Shown one piece after another: positions 6,529 to 14,718 of a stretch of 20,158 bases of DNA; position 1 is the first letter of the stretch, and the number at the start of each line of letters is the position of its first letter. Made by a program: the position numbers and the translations under genes. Origin of the DNA: a virus; IMG/VR virus record IMGVR_UViG_3300021792_000061, positions 1 to 20,158 of that record; one strand, given 5' to 3'. The notes under the pieces are model-generated. The model saw only the letters and a program-made list of their open reading frames with translations, ran no database searches and had not been told where the DNA came from.

Positions 6529-7389
6529 GTGGGATTAAAAACATTAACACCAGAAGAGGAAATATTTGCTCAAGCTATATTGAGTGAAAGCTCATTATCT
6601 AATGCTTATCAAGTGGCTTATGACTGCAAAAGCATGACCTCAAAAGAAGTTAATAAAAAAGCAAATAAGGCAGCAAAAGAAGAACATATAATAAAAAGAA
6701 TCCAGGAGCTTAGGGAGCTTCAAGAGCTTGAAGAGGAACGCAGCGCAGCAGGACTTACAGAAAAACAGGAAAGGTTTGTTAATGCGTATTTAAAATCAGG
6801 TTGTTGGAGTGATGCTTATCGGGAAGCATACAACACTGAAAATATGAAGCCTGCGACAATAAATAGAAGAGCGCACGACCTTTCAAAAAACGGCAAGATT
6901 AAGGCAAGAATTTCTAAGCTCAAAATAAGAGCGTTAGAAGAGAACAGGCTAACTCACGAAAAAATAACGCAACGATTAGTTGCCATCGCATTTGGCACAA
7001 TAAAAAATCTATATGATAAACATGGAAAGTTCATTCATCCCTCAGAGATGAATGAGGAACAGGCAGCAATACTCAAAAAGTATGAGGAAAGCCAAATACT
7101 TGGTGATGCAGATACAAAGGCTGTGCTTACCAAGGTTGAAACTAATGACGTTTTAAAGGCGATGGACATGCTGGCTAGGCATGTTGGTTATTATGAAAAA
7201 GACCACGAGCAGGCATCTGCAATGACAAAGTCGTGGGATGAGCTTGAGCAGGCGCACCAGGATTTAATGGATGAAATGAGAGCTGATAGAAAACGGCTAG
7301 CAGATAGAGGTCTACTCATAGAGAAGGCTCTATCACAAGGTCTTGATATCGAAGATATTGATCAGCTAGCGGTTGAGGATGGCTCTTAA
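6529..7389 (+). CDS. Terminase small subunit with duplicated DNA-binding domain
   Basis: Likely recognises the packaging site and feeds phage DNA to the large subunit. The 286-aa protein has two Terminase_2-like N-terminal domains in tandem: residues about 5-62 (LTPEEEIFAQAILSESSLSNAY) and about 76-135 (LTEKQERFVNAYLKSGCWSDAY), each ending in a basic helix with RI. They are joined by a Glu/Leu-rich helix and followed by a region beginning HEKITQRLVAIAFGTIKNLYD, typical of small terminases, and an acidic C-terminus. The usual family has one such domain and about 150-200 aa. The start is GTG 6529 after AGAGG. The last 11 bases overlap the large subunit gene from ATG 7379. Confidence 0.8.
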   Translation: MGLKTLTPEEEIFAQAILSESSLSNAYQVAYDCKSMTSKEVNKKANKAAKEEHIIKRIQELRELQELEEERSAAGLTEKQERFVNAYLKSGCWSDAYREAYNTENMKPATINRRAHDLSKNGKIKARISKLKIRALEENRLTHEKITQRLVAIAFGTIKNLYDKHGKFIHPSEMNEEQAAILKKYEESQILGDADTKAVLTKVETNDVLKAMDMLARHVGYYEKDHEQASAMTKSWDELEQAHQDLMDEMRADRKRLADRGLLIEKALSQGLDIEDIDQLAVEDGS

Positions 7390-7981
7390 AAACAAGTTAT
7401 CATTACCTGAGCACCCTGATTATATTCAAGCTGTTAAACGGTATGCGTATAACATAACCAGATTCTCTGTTGAAGTCTTTGGCTATAAGCCCACGCCACA
7501 CCAATATAACCTGTATAGATCAACTCAGCTTCTAGGCAGTAGAACGAGTGTTTCATCTGGGCACGGAACGGGCAAAACATTCTCATTCGCGCTTATCGCG
7601 CTGTGGCATCTATTGTTTTATCAGAAATCGAATACCTTTATAACAGCACCAAAGCTGGACACAGTAAAAGATGGTGTATGGAAGGAGTTTGCTGATCATC
7701 ATCAGCGCATGAGAAATAATGGTTTCGACTGGTTAGCTGATTTTATTGTGATTGAGGCTAAAAAAGTCTATATCAGAGATTACAAGTTAAACTGGTTTAT
7801 TATCCCCAAAACGGCTCCTAAAGGTTCTCCTGAAAACATGGCAGGTACACACAGGGAAAGTCTTTTATGGATAGCAGATGAAGCCTCTGGAATACCAAGA
7901 GCTAATTTTGAGGTTATTGGAGGCTCTCTTACAGAGGGTGAAAGAAACAGGTTTCTCATCGCATCGCAACCAACTTTATGA
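7379..7981 (+). CDS. Terminase large subunit, N-terminal ATPase part (truncated by frameshift)
   Basis: DNA-packaging motor ATPase. From ATG 7379 (preceded by TTGAGG; an in-frame TTG at 7373 is less likely) it shows a Walker A motif, GHGTGKT at residues 61-67, and a Walker B segment, LLWIADEASG with D167/E168, followed by GGSLTEGERNRFLIASQPT, the coupling-motif region. The frame then stops at TGA 7979-7981 directly after SQPT. The rest of the protein continues in another frame, so this is the front part of a broken terL. Large terminases are normally about 500 aa. Truncation here would remove the nuclease. It overlaps the small subunit gene by 11 bases, as is common. Confidence 0.85.
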   Translation: MALKNKLSLPEHPDYIQAVKRYAYNITRFSVEVFGYKPTPHQYNLYRSTQLLGSRTSVSSGHGTGKTFSFALIALWHLLFYQKSNTFITAPKLDTVKDGVWKEFADHHQRMRNNGFDWLADFIVIEAKKVYIRDYKLNWFIIPKTAPKGSPENMAGTHRESLLWIADEASGIPRANFEVIGGSLTEGERNRFLIASQPTL

Positions 7982-8939
7982 TACTCATCATAAATTCAGT
8001 GTTAAAAATGGAGGGGTTTGGGTTTCTCTGGTATTTAACTCAGAGGAATCGCCCAGGGTATCCAATGAGTTCCTAAGAGAGAAAATACTGGAATACGGTG
8101 GAAGAAACTCACCTGAGTACAGTATAAAGGTTCTCGGAAGATTCCCCGATAAAGCAGAAGGTTATCTGCTAGGTCGTGCGGAAATAGAAAACGCTTTTAC
8201 TGAAAGCTGCATCGATGATAAAGATCAATGGGGGTGGTTGTTATCAAGCGATATTGGTGGAGGCAATTACCGAGATGATAGTACTCTGGTCAGAGCAATG
8301 GTGGTCGGTAATGGTGACTACGAATACTCAGAAGATGGAGAGACAAGAGAGGCACGAAGAGTTCATGTAACATCAGTACCTCTCTGCACAAACACTGAAA
8401 ATCCCGTGCAATTTTCAGGTGCTATCTACCAGTACATGATAGAGGAATCACTGATCGATGATCATATACTGATTGATAGGGGTGGAGGGGGAGATACTGT
8501 TTGTTATAACCTTGAAAAGAAAGGGGTTCCTATGGTCACGCCTGTTATTTGGGGCAAACCATGCTTTAAGAACAAATCAAAAGAAAGATTCAGAAACCAG
8601 AGAGCGCAATGTAACTCATCAGCTGCAAGAGCATTAAGAGAGGGTCGCCTGACATTTGATGAGTCAATCCCACAAGATATTGTTACAAAGATAATAGATC
8701 AGGGGTCACGTATCCCTTTTTTCTTTGATGAATATCAGCGCATTCAAATAAAAAGCAAAAAGGACATGGCTGAAGATGGTCTGCCATCTCCTGATATTTG
8801 GGATTCTATCGCTCAACTTTTCCTTGAGGGGGCTTTTTATACACCAAACAGCAGAAGAGTGGGAGATTTTGATCAGGAGAAGCAAGAAAAGATAAACAAG
8901 ATGTTGAATGAGGCTGATGATGCTTTTAGTGACGCATAA
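7878..8939 (+). CDS. Terminase large subunit, C-terminal nuclease part (frame-shifted remainder)
   Basis: The frame is open from ATG 7878, but the first ~33 codons run out of phase across the ATPase part; true terL sequence begins at about 7974 with LYDTHHKFSVKNGGVW, then VFNSEESPRVSNEFLREK. Residues after WLLSSDIGGGNYRDDSTLVRA (an RNase H-like acidic site), ILIDRGGGGDTVCYNL, and the terminal SPDIWDSIAQLFLEGA belong to the headful nuclease domain. No normal start lies near the join, so independent translation is doubtful. Joining SQPT of the upstream part to YDTHH here restores a single protein but seems to lack a few residues commonly found between them. The gene ends at a perfect palindromic terminator. 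Confidence 0.8.
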   Translation: MKPLEYQELILRLLEALLQRVKETGFSSHRNQLYDTHHKFSVKNGGVWVSLVFNSEESPRVSNEFLREKILEYGGRNSPEYSIKVLGRFPDKAEGYLLGRAEIENAFTESCIDDKDQWGWLLSSDIGGGNYRDDSTLVRAMVVGNGDYEYSEDGETREARRVHVTSVPLCTNTENPVQFSGAIYQYMIEESLIDDHILIDRGGGGDTVCYNLEKKGVPMVTPVIWGKPCFKNKSKERFRNQRAQCNSSAARALREGRLTFDESIPQDIVTKIIDQGSRIPFFFDEYQRIQIKSKKDMAEDGLPSPDIWDSIAQLFLEGAFYTPNSRRVGDFDQEKQEKINKMLNEADDAFSDA

Positions 8940-8965
8940 AAAAGACCTCAATTGAGGTCTTTTTT
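8938..8965. terminator. Perfect palindromic bidirectional terminator
   Basis: A 28-base perfect palindrome: A6, GACCTC, AATT, GAGGTC, T6. It begins inside the TAA stop of terL and ends 23 bases before the stop of the convergent minus-strand gene. The A-run and T-run on both sides make it able to stop transcription in both directions. Confidence 0.9.
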
Positions 8966-8988
8966 ATTAAGTGTTTGAGTTAAAGTAA

Positions 8989-9375
8989 TCAATCAATATA
9001 AGAGCAATGAACAACGGTTCCAGTTTCCTTACAGCTTAGGTCGCGCTCCCACGTTGCGCCCTGCCAGATTTCATAGTGTGGGTTGTTGCTATCTGGGCGA
9101 TACAGTTCAATACCGTAAAGTCCGTCTTTTTTTCTTCCACGGTATCCAATATTGTCACCAGGGAAACCTTCAGAGCCTAGATTCGCACTAAATTGTCTTC
9201 CATTTATGTAGATAGATGTTGGAAAAATCTGGTTATTTAAATGTTGCTCTGCACCTTTAAAAGATGCTGGCATTGATTTGGAAAAATCTGCGGCATGAGC
9301 TGTTGTATATGCTAGTAAAAACATAAGCATAGATCCTAGGAATAGGATAGCTGCTAGAGGTGATATACGTTTCAT
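8989..9375 (-). CDS. Small secreted protein of unknown function (moron)
   Basis: About 128 aa from the ATG at 9375-9373, preceded by GGAG nine bases upstream (an in-frame TTG gives five more residues). A clear Sec signal peptide is present: MKR, a hydrophobic core over about residues 6-23, and an A-H-A site predicting cleavage after residue 28. The mature ~100-aa domain is rich in Gly, Tyr and Asn with a terminal SCKETGTVVHC pair of cysteines, likely a disulfide in the periplasm or outside the cell. It is the only clear minus-strand gene, lies between terL and baseplate genes, has its own terminator and an A+T-rich upstream region. That is the usual arrangement of a prophage-expressed cargo gene. 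Possible roles are superinfection exclusion or host interaction; no family was recognised. Confidence 0.75.
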   Translation of the reverse strand: MKRISPLAAILFLGSMLMFLLAYTTAHAADFSKSMPASFKGAEQHLNNQIFPTSIYINGRQFSANLGSEGFPGDNIGYRGRKKDGLYGIELYRPDSNNPHYEIWQGATWERDLSCKETGTVVHCSYID

Positions 9376-9527
9376 ATTTTTATACTCCAAGTTGTTAGTA
9401 GGACTTAAGATATTAACACCGATAACTATATAAATAAATATATAAAAGGCTATTTATGCTAAATAAAAAACAGTTGTTAAGGAAAACCACCTTTAGCTGA
9501 TTTACTACATCCAAGCATTATTGAAAA

Positions 9528-9836
9528 ATGGCTATCAAACAAGTTGCAATAAGTGGGCAGGACGTTCAAGAAATGGTAACACACCATTTAGATTGCCCTC
9601 CAGAGGGGTATCTTGGGTCGCCTTATGGTTCTGATATTAGGGCAATGTTACAAACACCTGATGCCAGTAATGCTGGTAATGAGTTTATAGCAAAAATGAG
9701 AGAAGATTTGCCTGTTATAGATCTTGTTCCTGATGGTCAAATCAATGTTTATTATCAAGATAGAGGTGTTGATAAACGGCATATTCTTATTGATGTCCAG
9801 GGGCAAGTGTTTGTCGCAGGTGGGGAGAACCTTTAG
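9528..9836 (+). CDS. Probable small baseplate protein (gpW/gp25 position)
   Basis: A 102-aa protein lying 5 bases before the J-like baseplate gene. In P2 and Mu-like phages the gene just upstream of J is W (T4 gp25 relative). Features such as GSPYGSDIRAMLQTPDAS and FIAKMREDLPVIDLVPDGQINVYY recall the 'YGSDL...LL..P' pattern of that family, but the match is weak. The ATG at 9528 follows an A-rich stretch without a clear ribosome site. Assignment rests largely on gene order. Confidence 0.45.
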   Translation: MAIKQVAISGQDVQEMVTHHLDCPPEGYLGSPYGSDIRAMLQTPDASNAGNEFIAKMREDLPVIDLVPDGQINVYYQDRGVDKRHILIDVQGQVFVAGGENL

Positions 9837-9841
9837 CGTAT

Positions 9842-11266
9842 ATGTTCACAAAAGAGGATTTTGAGCGTGTAATCGCATCCACAGTAGACAAGTACCCTGA
9901 TTTGGCAGTTGCATATCGGGCGGGTGACCCTCGCGCTTTTCAGAACTTGAGTGCAATTGCTCAGATGGCAGCTATGCTATCTCAACAAATTGAGATAGGG
10001 CTTAATGAACCATTTGAGAAAGCTAGGGATACGACCGTATTGGCAGATGCAGCATTGAAAGGACTACCGCCTAGGGCGACCCCAGCAGAGTTCAGGGTAA
10101 AGTGGGATAACTTTAATGATATCCCCTATCAAGTTGAAGCTGGTAGAAAATTACTCGATTCTTCGGGACGTATTCACGAAGTACTAAAGTCTGTGTTAAT
10201 TCCACCCAATGGAACGGTTTATGTTGATATTATCCAGCGTGAAAGAAGGGTTATTGAGCATGAGGTTACTGAACCAAAGCCGTTTTACAAGATAGAAATT
10301 CCAAAATCAAAAGATGACAAATTCATTAGTGGACTCTATGTGGAAGATGCTAATCACTCATTATTTAATTATCGACCAGATTTCACCAGGATAGAGAAAG
10401 ATGAGCGCATTTATCACATAGAAACAGATGAGTATCGTCGTTTATTTGTCGTATTCGGCTATGGTGGCGTTATTGGTTATCAACCTGAAAAGGGAGAAAT
10501 AATTAATATTGTTGTGTTCGAAACTTACGGCGATGTGCTTGTACGTGAGGGGACCACGTTTTCTCTTGAGTATGCTTACTTAGTTGAAGATGCCAGAGTT
10601 GCAATAACATTAAAGGAAAGAATAGCTGAAGGTGCTTACCCCATTGATATTAATACGATGCGCGAACTCACAAAGTACCCCAGCATATATGATGATAACG
10701 CGGTTTTTCTTGGCGAATATGACAGACTTTTAAGAAAGCATATCAATACGTTTGATTTTTTATCTGTCTGGAATGAACAGCTAGAAGAACAGGTACGTGA
10801 GCCAAATGTTAATAATATAAAGCGGCTGTTTTTTTCATTCGCATCAGAAGATGATAATGATGAATTAGAACAGAAAATCATTAACCTGTGCAGACGGGCA
10901 GATGATTCTTGGCGATACAGCTTTGTCCCGCCTGTTGTCGCTCTAATTAATATCGTTGTTGAGGTGAGTGTTGCCAGAGTGTATCAGCCAGATGCCGTAG
11001 AAGGTAAAATTAGAGAACTCTTAATTGAACACTACGGAAAGGGTAGTCCGATTAGCAGACATGGAATGTCGGAAATCGGTAATGATCAAGTAGCAACATT
11101 ATTGCGTAGAAATATAATTGCACTACAGGATACGGGTAGTGATCATTCTGTCCGTGTCAGTGTGCCTACGCCTGTTTTGCCCGAGCATTGGCACTATGTA
11201 ACAGAAGGAAGCATAAGCGTAAATGTTAGACTCGCTAACTATAATATGAATCAGTGGGGACGCTAA
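9842..11266 (+). CDS. Baseplate protein J-like
   Basis: A 474-aa protein likely forming part of the baseplate wedge of a contractile tail, the role of P2 gpJ, Mu gp47 and T4 gp6. The N-terminus (FEKARDTTVLADAALKGLPPRATPAEFRVKW) and the following all-beta stretch (YQVEAGRKLLDSSGRIHEV) match the typical start of J-like proteins, where an early 'A-D..FL..A...G..R..A..A' segment is common. A middle domain carries VVFETYGDVLVREGTTFSLEY, and the C-terminal part holds an alpha-beta domain (FVPPVVALINIVVEVSVARVY) like the J C-terminus. It ends one base before the next gene's start codon, and the two are probably co-translated. Confidence 0.75.
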   Translation: MFTKEDFERVIASTVDKYPDLAVAYRAGDPRAFQNLSAIAQMAAMLSQQIEIGLNEPFEKARDTTVLADAALKGLPPRATPAEFRVKWDNFNDIPYQVEAGRKLLDSSGRIHEVLKSVLIPPNGTVYVDIIQRERRVIEHEVTEPKPFYKIEIPKSKDDKFISGLYVEDANHSLFNYRPDFTRIEKDERIYHIETDEYRRLFVVFGYGGVIGYQPEKGEIINIVVFETYGDVLVREGTTFSLEYAYLVEDARVAITLKERIAEGAYPIDINTMRELTKYPSIYDDNAVFLGEYDRLLRKHINTFDFLSVWNEQLEEQVREPNVNNIKRLFFSFASEDDNDELEQKIINLCRRADDSWRYSFVPPVVALINIVVEVSVARVYQPDAVEGKIRELLIEHYGKGSPISRHGMSEIGNDQVATLLRRNIIALQDTGSDHSVRVSVPTPVLPEHWHYVTEGSISVNVRLANYNMNQWGR

Positions 11267-11267
11267 T

Positions 11268-12905
11268 GTGCCTTACGATAATACATCAAGAGAAGAAAAA
11301 GAAATAGTTAGAAGCATTTATCCCGACCTGGCTCCATTAAAAAAGTCGTGGGAATGGAATGCTTTTGAGCATGATGTTAAAGAAGTATTCATTGATTTAT
11401 TTGAAGAATATTTAAGAAAGCAAGAGCGTGAGGCTAATGTTTACGGAATGCCCCATCTTGGTAGTTTTGAACTGGTCAGCAGGCATGTTGAGCGTGATGG
11501 CCTTTCATTGCTTAACAATGAAGATGAGCCAGCCATGCGGTATTTGTTTAAAGCATGGAAATCAAGAAACCCCAAACGGGGATTACATTTTCTAAGGACT
11601 TATCTTCAATTATTATGGCCTGATTCGTGGGAAGTAGATCAACAATGGCAGGATAAAAATGAACCATACCCAACCGCGTTAAGTCCTGTACGTTATATCC
11701 CAACGGCTACTAACGATGATGCCAGCGATACACATTACCTGACATGCAGAATTGTTGCTGCGATTCAATTCAAGGGAACACCTGAAGAGTACGCAAAAAT
11801 AACACCTGCATTAAGATCAAGCCTTGGTGCGGAATTTCTGTTTGAGTTGCGAACGCTTGTCAAGTTTAACAACCCATTTGGATTATCAAATACATTCGCT
11901 TCACAGCGAGTGATTGACCTGTCTGGCAATGTTGGATTTGCAATATCTTCGTACAAGAAAGCACTTAGCTTATCAGTTGCATCTACTGTATCAAGAATAG
12001 TTGATATTGAGGGAAGAATAGACTTCTTGCCTGAGCTCTTCGATAACAGATTAGGTATTGCTAACACAGCCAGCTACACACCAATTGTAAACATTAAAGG
12101 GGGTATAAAGTGCCCTGAGATTTACTATGATAATCATCTTGGTGTTAGCAACACTCTTTCCTATGGAAAGGTGGTTAGTCTTTCTGGAAGAGTGGGAATC
12201 AAATTAGATCCTTATATCAGCAATATAACATTAAATAACTCTTCTATAAGCTCTTCTATTGTCCATTTAAGCGGAAAAAGTAAATTCCCACCTGTTAGAA
12301 CTTATGAAAACAAGTTTTCCATGTTATCTGGTTCTTTCACAGCAAACAGTGTGGTTAACGCTACGGTAAGATTTGTACCGGGTATTAAAACAAATAGCAT
12401 ATGCTTATCAAGCGCATCTACAGTAACACGAAATGTAAATATTAATGATGTTATTGATAATAAGTTTGATTTTGTCAACCGTACCAACTATTCGACGATA
12501 TCAGTATCTGGGGCGTTAGAGACCCACTCTATTTTAGATCTAAACCGTGTAATAGAAAATGAATTAAATATTCCTGATTACTGTAGCCTTTCAAATGCAG
12601 TAAGCATAAATAGAGTAATTAATCTTAAATCCAAGATCGGAGTTTCTGAATTAAATCTTAATGGAAGCTTGGCAGCAGAAAGCGCAGTAAGTTTTGGAAA
12701 AGATATTTCTTTGGATGCCCAAATAGAATTTGGCGGGCTTGATTTTAGCAACACCGGAAAAACATCAAATGTTCTTTCTATTAATTCAAATATAGATATG
12801 AATGCCAGATTTATAATGCGCATCAATATGAACAAAGTTGTTGTTCAGGATGCAAGTAGTAATTCCAATGTAGTAACGATAAGGGCAAAGTTTAGAGAAC
12901 AATAA
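11268..12905 (+). CDS. gpI-like baseplate protein with long repeat extension
   Basis: The N-terminal ~200 aa resemble P2 gpI-type or related tail proteins in position and in segments such as RYLFKAWKSRNPKRGLHFLRTYLQLLWPDSWEVDQQW. From about residue 200 to the end the protein consists of about twelve divergent ~29-residue units with the rough pattern N-x-L-(S/A)N(T/A)S-x4-VV-x-L-x-G-x(I/V)-x-F, for example GVSNTLSYGKVVSLSGRVGI. This suggests a stack of beta strands, possibly a solenoid or fibre-like stalk. Most gpI proteins lack such an extension. The start is GTG 11268 one base after the preceding stop, with GGGGA nearby. The role could be baseplate-to-fibre attachment; the repeat function is unknown. 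Confidence 0.6.
   Translation: MPYDNTSREEKEIVRSIYPDLAPLKKSWEWNAFEHDVKEVFIDLFEEYLRKQEREANVYGMPHLGSFELVSRHVERDGLSLLNNEDEPAMRYLFKAWKSRNPKRGLHFLRTYLQLLWPDSWEVDQQWQDKNEPYPTALSPVRYIPTATNDDASDTHYLTCRIVAAIQFKGTPEEYAKITPALRSSLGAEFLFELRTLVKFNNPFGLSNTFASQRVIDLSGNVGFAISSYKKALSLSVASTVSRIVDIEGRIDFLPELFDNRLGIANTASYTPIVNIKGGIKCPEIYYDNHLGVSNTLSYGKVVSLSGRVGIKLDPYISNITLNNSSISSSIVHLSGKSKFPPVRTYENKFSMLSGSFTANSVVNATVRFVPGIKTNSICLSSASTVTRNVNINDVIDNKFDFVNRTNYSTISVSGALETHSILDLNRVIENELNIPDYCSLSNAVSINRVINLKSKIGVSELNLNGSLAAESAVSFGKDISLDAQIEFGGLDFSNTGKTSNVLSINSNIDMNARFIMRINMNKVVVQDASSNSNVVTIRAKFREQ
11871..12902 (+). repeat. Tandem ~29-aa protein-coding repeats
   Basis: The coding DNA for about twelve diverged units of roughly 87 bases each, visible only at protein level. 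The best-conserved units are the first four, for instance NRLGIANTASYTPIVNIKGG and NHLGVSNTLSYGKVVSLSGR. The later units are degraded but keep the alternating hydrophobic VVxLxG core. DNA identity between units is low, so this is an old duplication rather than recent expansion. Confidence 0.6.
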
Positions 12906-12907
12906 CC

Positions 12908-13822
12908 ATGATTACAGACATTATTACCTATAATTTACGCAAACGTGAGCGTGTCCATTTGGGGCAGGATAGAGCTTATCAAAGCATGAAAAATATCCCT
13001 GCTCTGGTCAAAGCCATTAATAGTGGACCAGTACAGGAGCTGGTAAATAAAGGGGATATGATAGGCTACTACACGCACTGGCCAAGAATAAAGTTTGGCA
13101 TGAGGGCAGAATGCGGTGTTATTGATGGCAAAGTCGTGTGCGCAGAGCCAGCGATAAGAACAACCTACCTAAAGGCTTCAAGAAAAGGCATGATTCGACA
13201 TAGAGCTGAATTTCTTGATACAGAAGCAGGACGGCTATGTAAGCGTTTGCATCTATCAAAGACTGGAGGATTTTCTTCTGTTATTGATGAGATTACCCCT
13301 GATTTTATCGCTTTTGATTATGTCACTGTCCCAAATTTTGACAGCAATCGAGGCTATCAGTACGAGCCGACTCTTGATAGTAGCGTTTATTCCTCTGCGG
13401 TAATGGATAGCGTAAACAATGATAAAACCAATATCGAAAAGGAAACCCTTTTAGCTGAGTATAAAAGACAGATCCGCTTGATGGATGCTCTTTTTAAGGG
13501 GAAAAAAGACGCGGCATCAAGAATAAAAGAACTGGAAACGGCTCTTGATGATGCCTTAACAACAATTAATAGAATGCAGCAAGAATCAGAGGAGCTTTAT
13601 TCTATTCTCAGCGATAAGGGATACACGGTAGATTCCATAGGATCTGACTATGTGAGACCATTGATCACAGAAAAAGCCCCAATTGAAAAGTTTGAAAATG
13701 CTATTGCAACATTTGACAATGCATCCCTGCCAGGTATTGACATAACCAATAATGAGGAGCCAAAGCCCGATTTAATTGTTCAACCGCTTATGATAGAAGA
13801 AATGATCAGAAGGGCTAAATAA
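12908..13822 (+). CDS. Putative prohead protease / scaffold protein
   Basis: A 304-aa protein with an N-terminal alpha-beta domain (about 1-157) and a C-terminal coiled coil (about 177-236, KRQIRLMDALFKGKKDAASR and following heptads), then an acidic tail. This plan is common for phage head maturation proteases fused to scaffold. The N-domain has an IRHRAEFLDTEAGR segment with H98 and a GGFSSVI segment with S123/S124, which could be the His and Ser of an S78/S80-type fold, and a DYVTVPNFDSNRGY ending typical of proteins annotated as head processing. The catalytic residues are a guess from spacing. It lies after the baseplate genes, away from any visible capsid gene. It could instead be a tail assembly protein. 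Confidence 0.45.
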   Translation: MITDIITYNLRKRERVHLGQDRAYQSMKNIPALVKAINSGPVQELVNKGDMIGYYTHWPRIKFGMRAECGVIDGKVVCAEPAIRTTYLKASRKGMIRHRAEFLDTEAGRLCKRLHLSKTGGFSSVIDEITPDFIAFDYVTVPNFDSNRGYQYEPTLDSSVYSSAVMDSVNNDKTNIEKETLLAEYKRQIRLMDALFKGKKDAASRIKELETALDDALTTINRMQQESEELYSILSDKGYTVDSIGSDYVRPLITEKAPIEKFENAIATFDNASLPGIDITNNEEPKPDLIVQPLMIEEMIRRAK

Positions 13823-14715
13823 TGAAAGAACTTGAAAAAGCCCTTGGCGGATACTTACATGCTTACTACAACTCATTAAGCCCAACAACCAGAGCTATGT
13901 ATGAGTATAAAAAACGAGGCTTATCAAGAAGCATTATGATAGCCCCAGGTCGCATGGTTGATGAAGTCGAAAAACAGTTGGCAAGCTACAGGGAAAACAA
14001 CAATGATGAAGCAATGGGAAGCATATCTGCACGTCTGCCTATCATTATTATTGCTATATCTAAGGACTACACTCCCTCATCGGCTGATTTTTCTGGGCAG
14101 CTCTCCTCACCAACATATATTCAATTGCCTGCTGATGATAAAGATAGAGTCTTTCGGATCAGGCAAATGCTTTCAGAAAGACGCATTCAAATGGCATTTG
14201 TTGGCTCCGAGGTTGAGACAATTAGAAGCCTAATGTCTCAATTTGATTTGTTTATTTCGTCTCCATCGAATAGGCGATTCTATTCTAGCTACAGATTTGC
14301 TGGGCAAGACATAAAGTTCCCTGTGATGCTCGATGACAATTCAATATTCGGTAAAAATATTGAAACAGATCACAAGAACCTAACCATTCTTACTCTTGAT
14401 ATTACGCTCAAAGAAACAATACCGTTATTTGATGCCCCAGCTGATGATTGTCCTAATGATGGAAAAGGTACGGATGGGGATGTTAATGACCCACATGGAT
14501 ACAGGTTATTAAAAGACATTGTTAGCACTGATGATAGTGTAACCGGATCTAGTATCGTTTCTGCTAAAACCCCTATTATCTGGGATGAAAACACTGAAAA
14601 CAGCGATGGATACAGTGAAATAAATGGGCTAAATCAAAACGATGAAGTAGAGAAGAAAAGATACCCTGACGAGAAGACTGCAAATACTTTTCTCGATGAA
14701 AATGAAGAAGGATAA
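13822..14715 (+). CDS. Probable virion structural protein, unrecognised
   Basis: A 297-aa protein whose start overlaps the preceding stop by one base (TAATG). The first ~200 residues look like a folded alpha-beta domain, with a strongly hydrophobic ARLPIIIIAISKDY strand, a YIQLPADDKDRVFRIRQML helix and a FPVMLDDNSIFG segment. The last ~90 residues are acidic, Asp/Asn-rich and probably disordered. The tight operon with putative head/tail genes suggests a head-completion or tail-terminator role, but no family was recognised. Confidence 0.5.
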   Translation: MKELEKALGGYLHAYYNSLSPTTRAMYEYKKRGLSRSIMIAPGRMVDEVEKQLASYRENNNDEAMGSISARLPIIIIAISKDYTPSSADFSGQLSSPTYIQLPADDKDRVFRIRQMLSERRIQMAFVGSEVETIRSLMSQFDLFISSPSNRRFYSSYRFAGQDIKFPVMLDDNSIFGKNIETDHKNLTILTLDITLKETIPLFDAPADDCPNDGKGTDGDVNDPHGYRLLKDIVSTDDSVTGSSIVSAKTPIIWDENTENSDGYSEINGLNQNDEVEKKRYPDEKTANTFLDENEEG

Positions 14716-14718
14716 ATA

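Noticed and set aside
7973-7985. Programmed +1 frameshift like prfB at TTA-TGA-T in terL
   Set aside because: The P-site codon cannot re-pair well in the +1 frame, no internal Shine-Dalgarno lies at the right distance, and the joined product appears to lack residues. A deletion fits better.
4741-9527. Shared word TACATCCAAG upstream of the endolysin (about 4739) and of the first baseplate gene (about 9506), as a possible late promoter element
   Set aside because: Only two copies, no consistent -10 at a fixed distance, and matches of ten bases are expected by chance in 20 kb.
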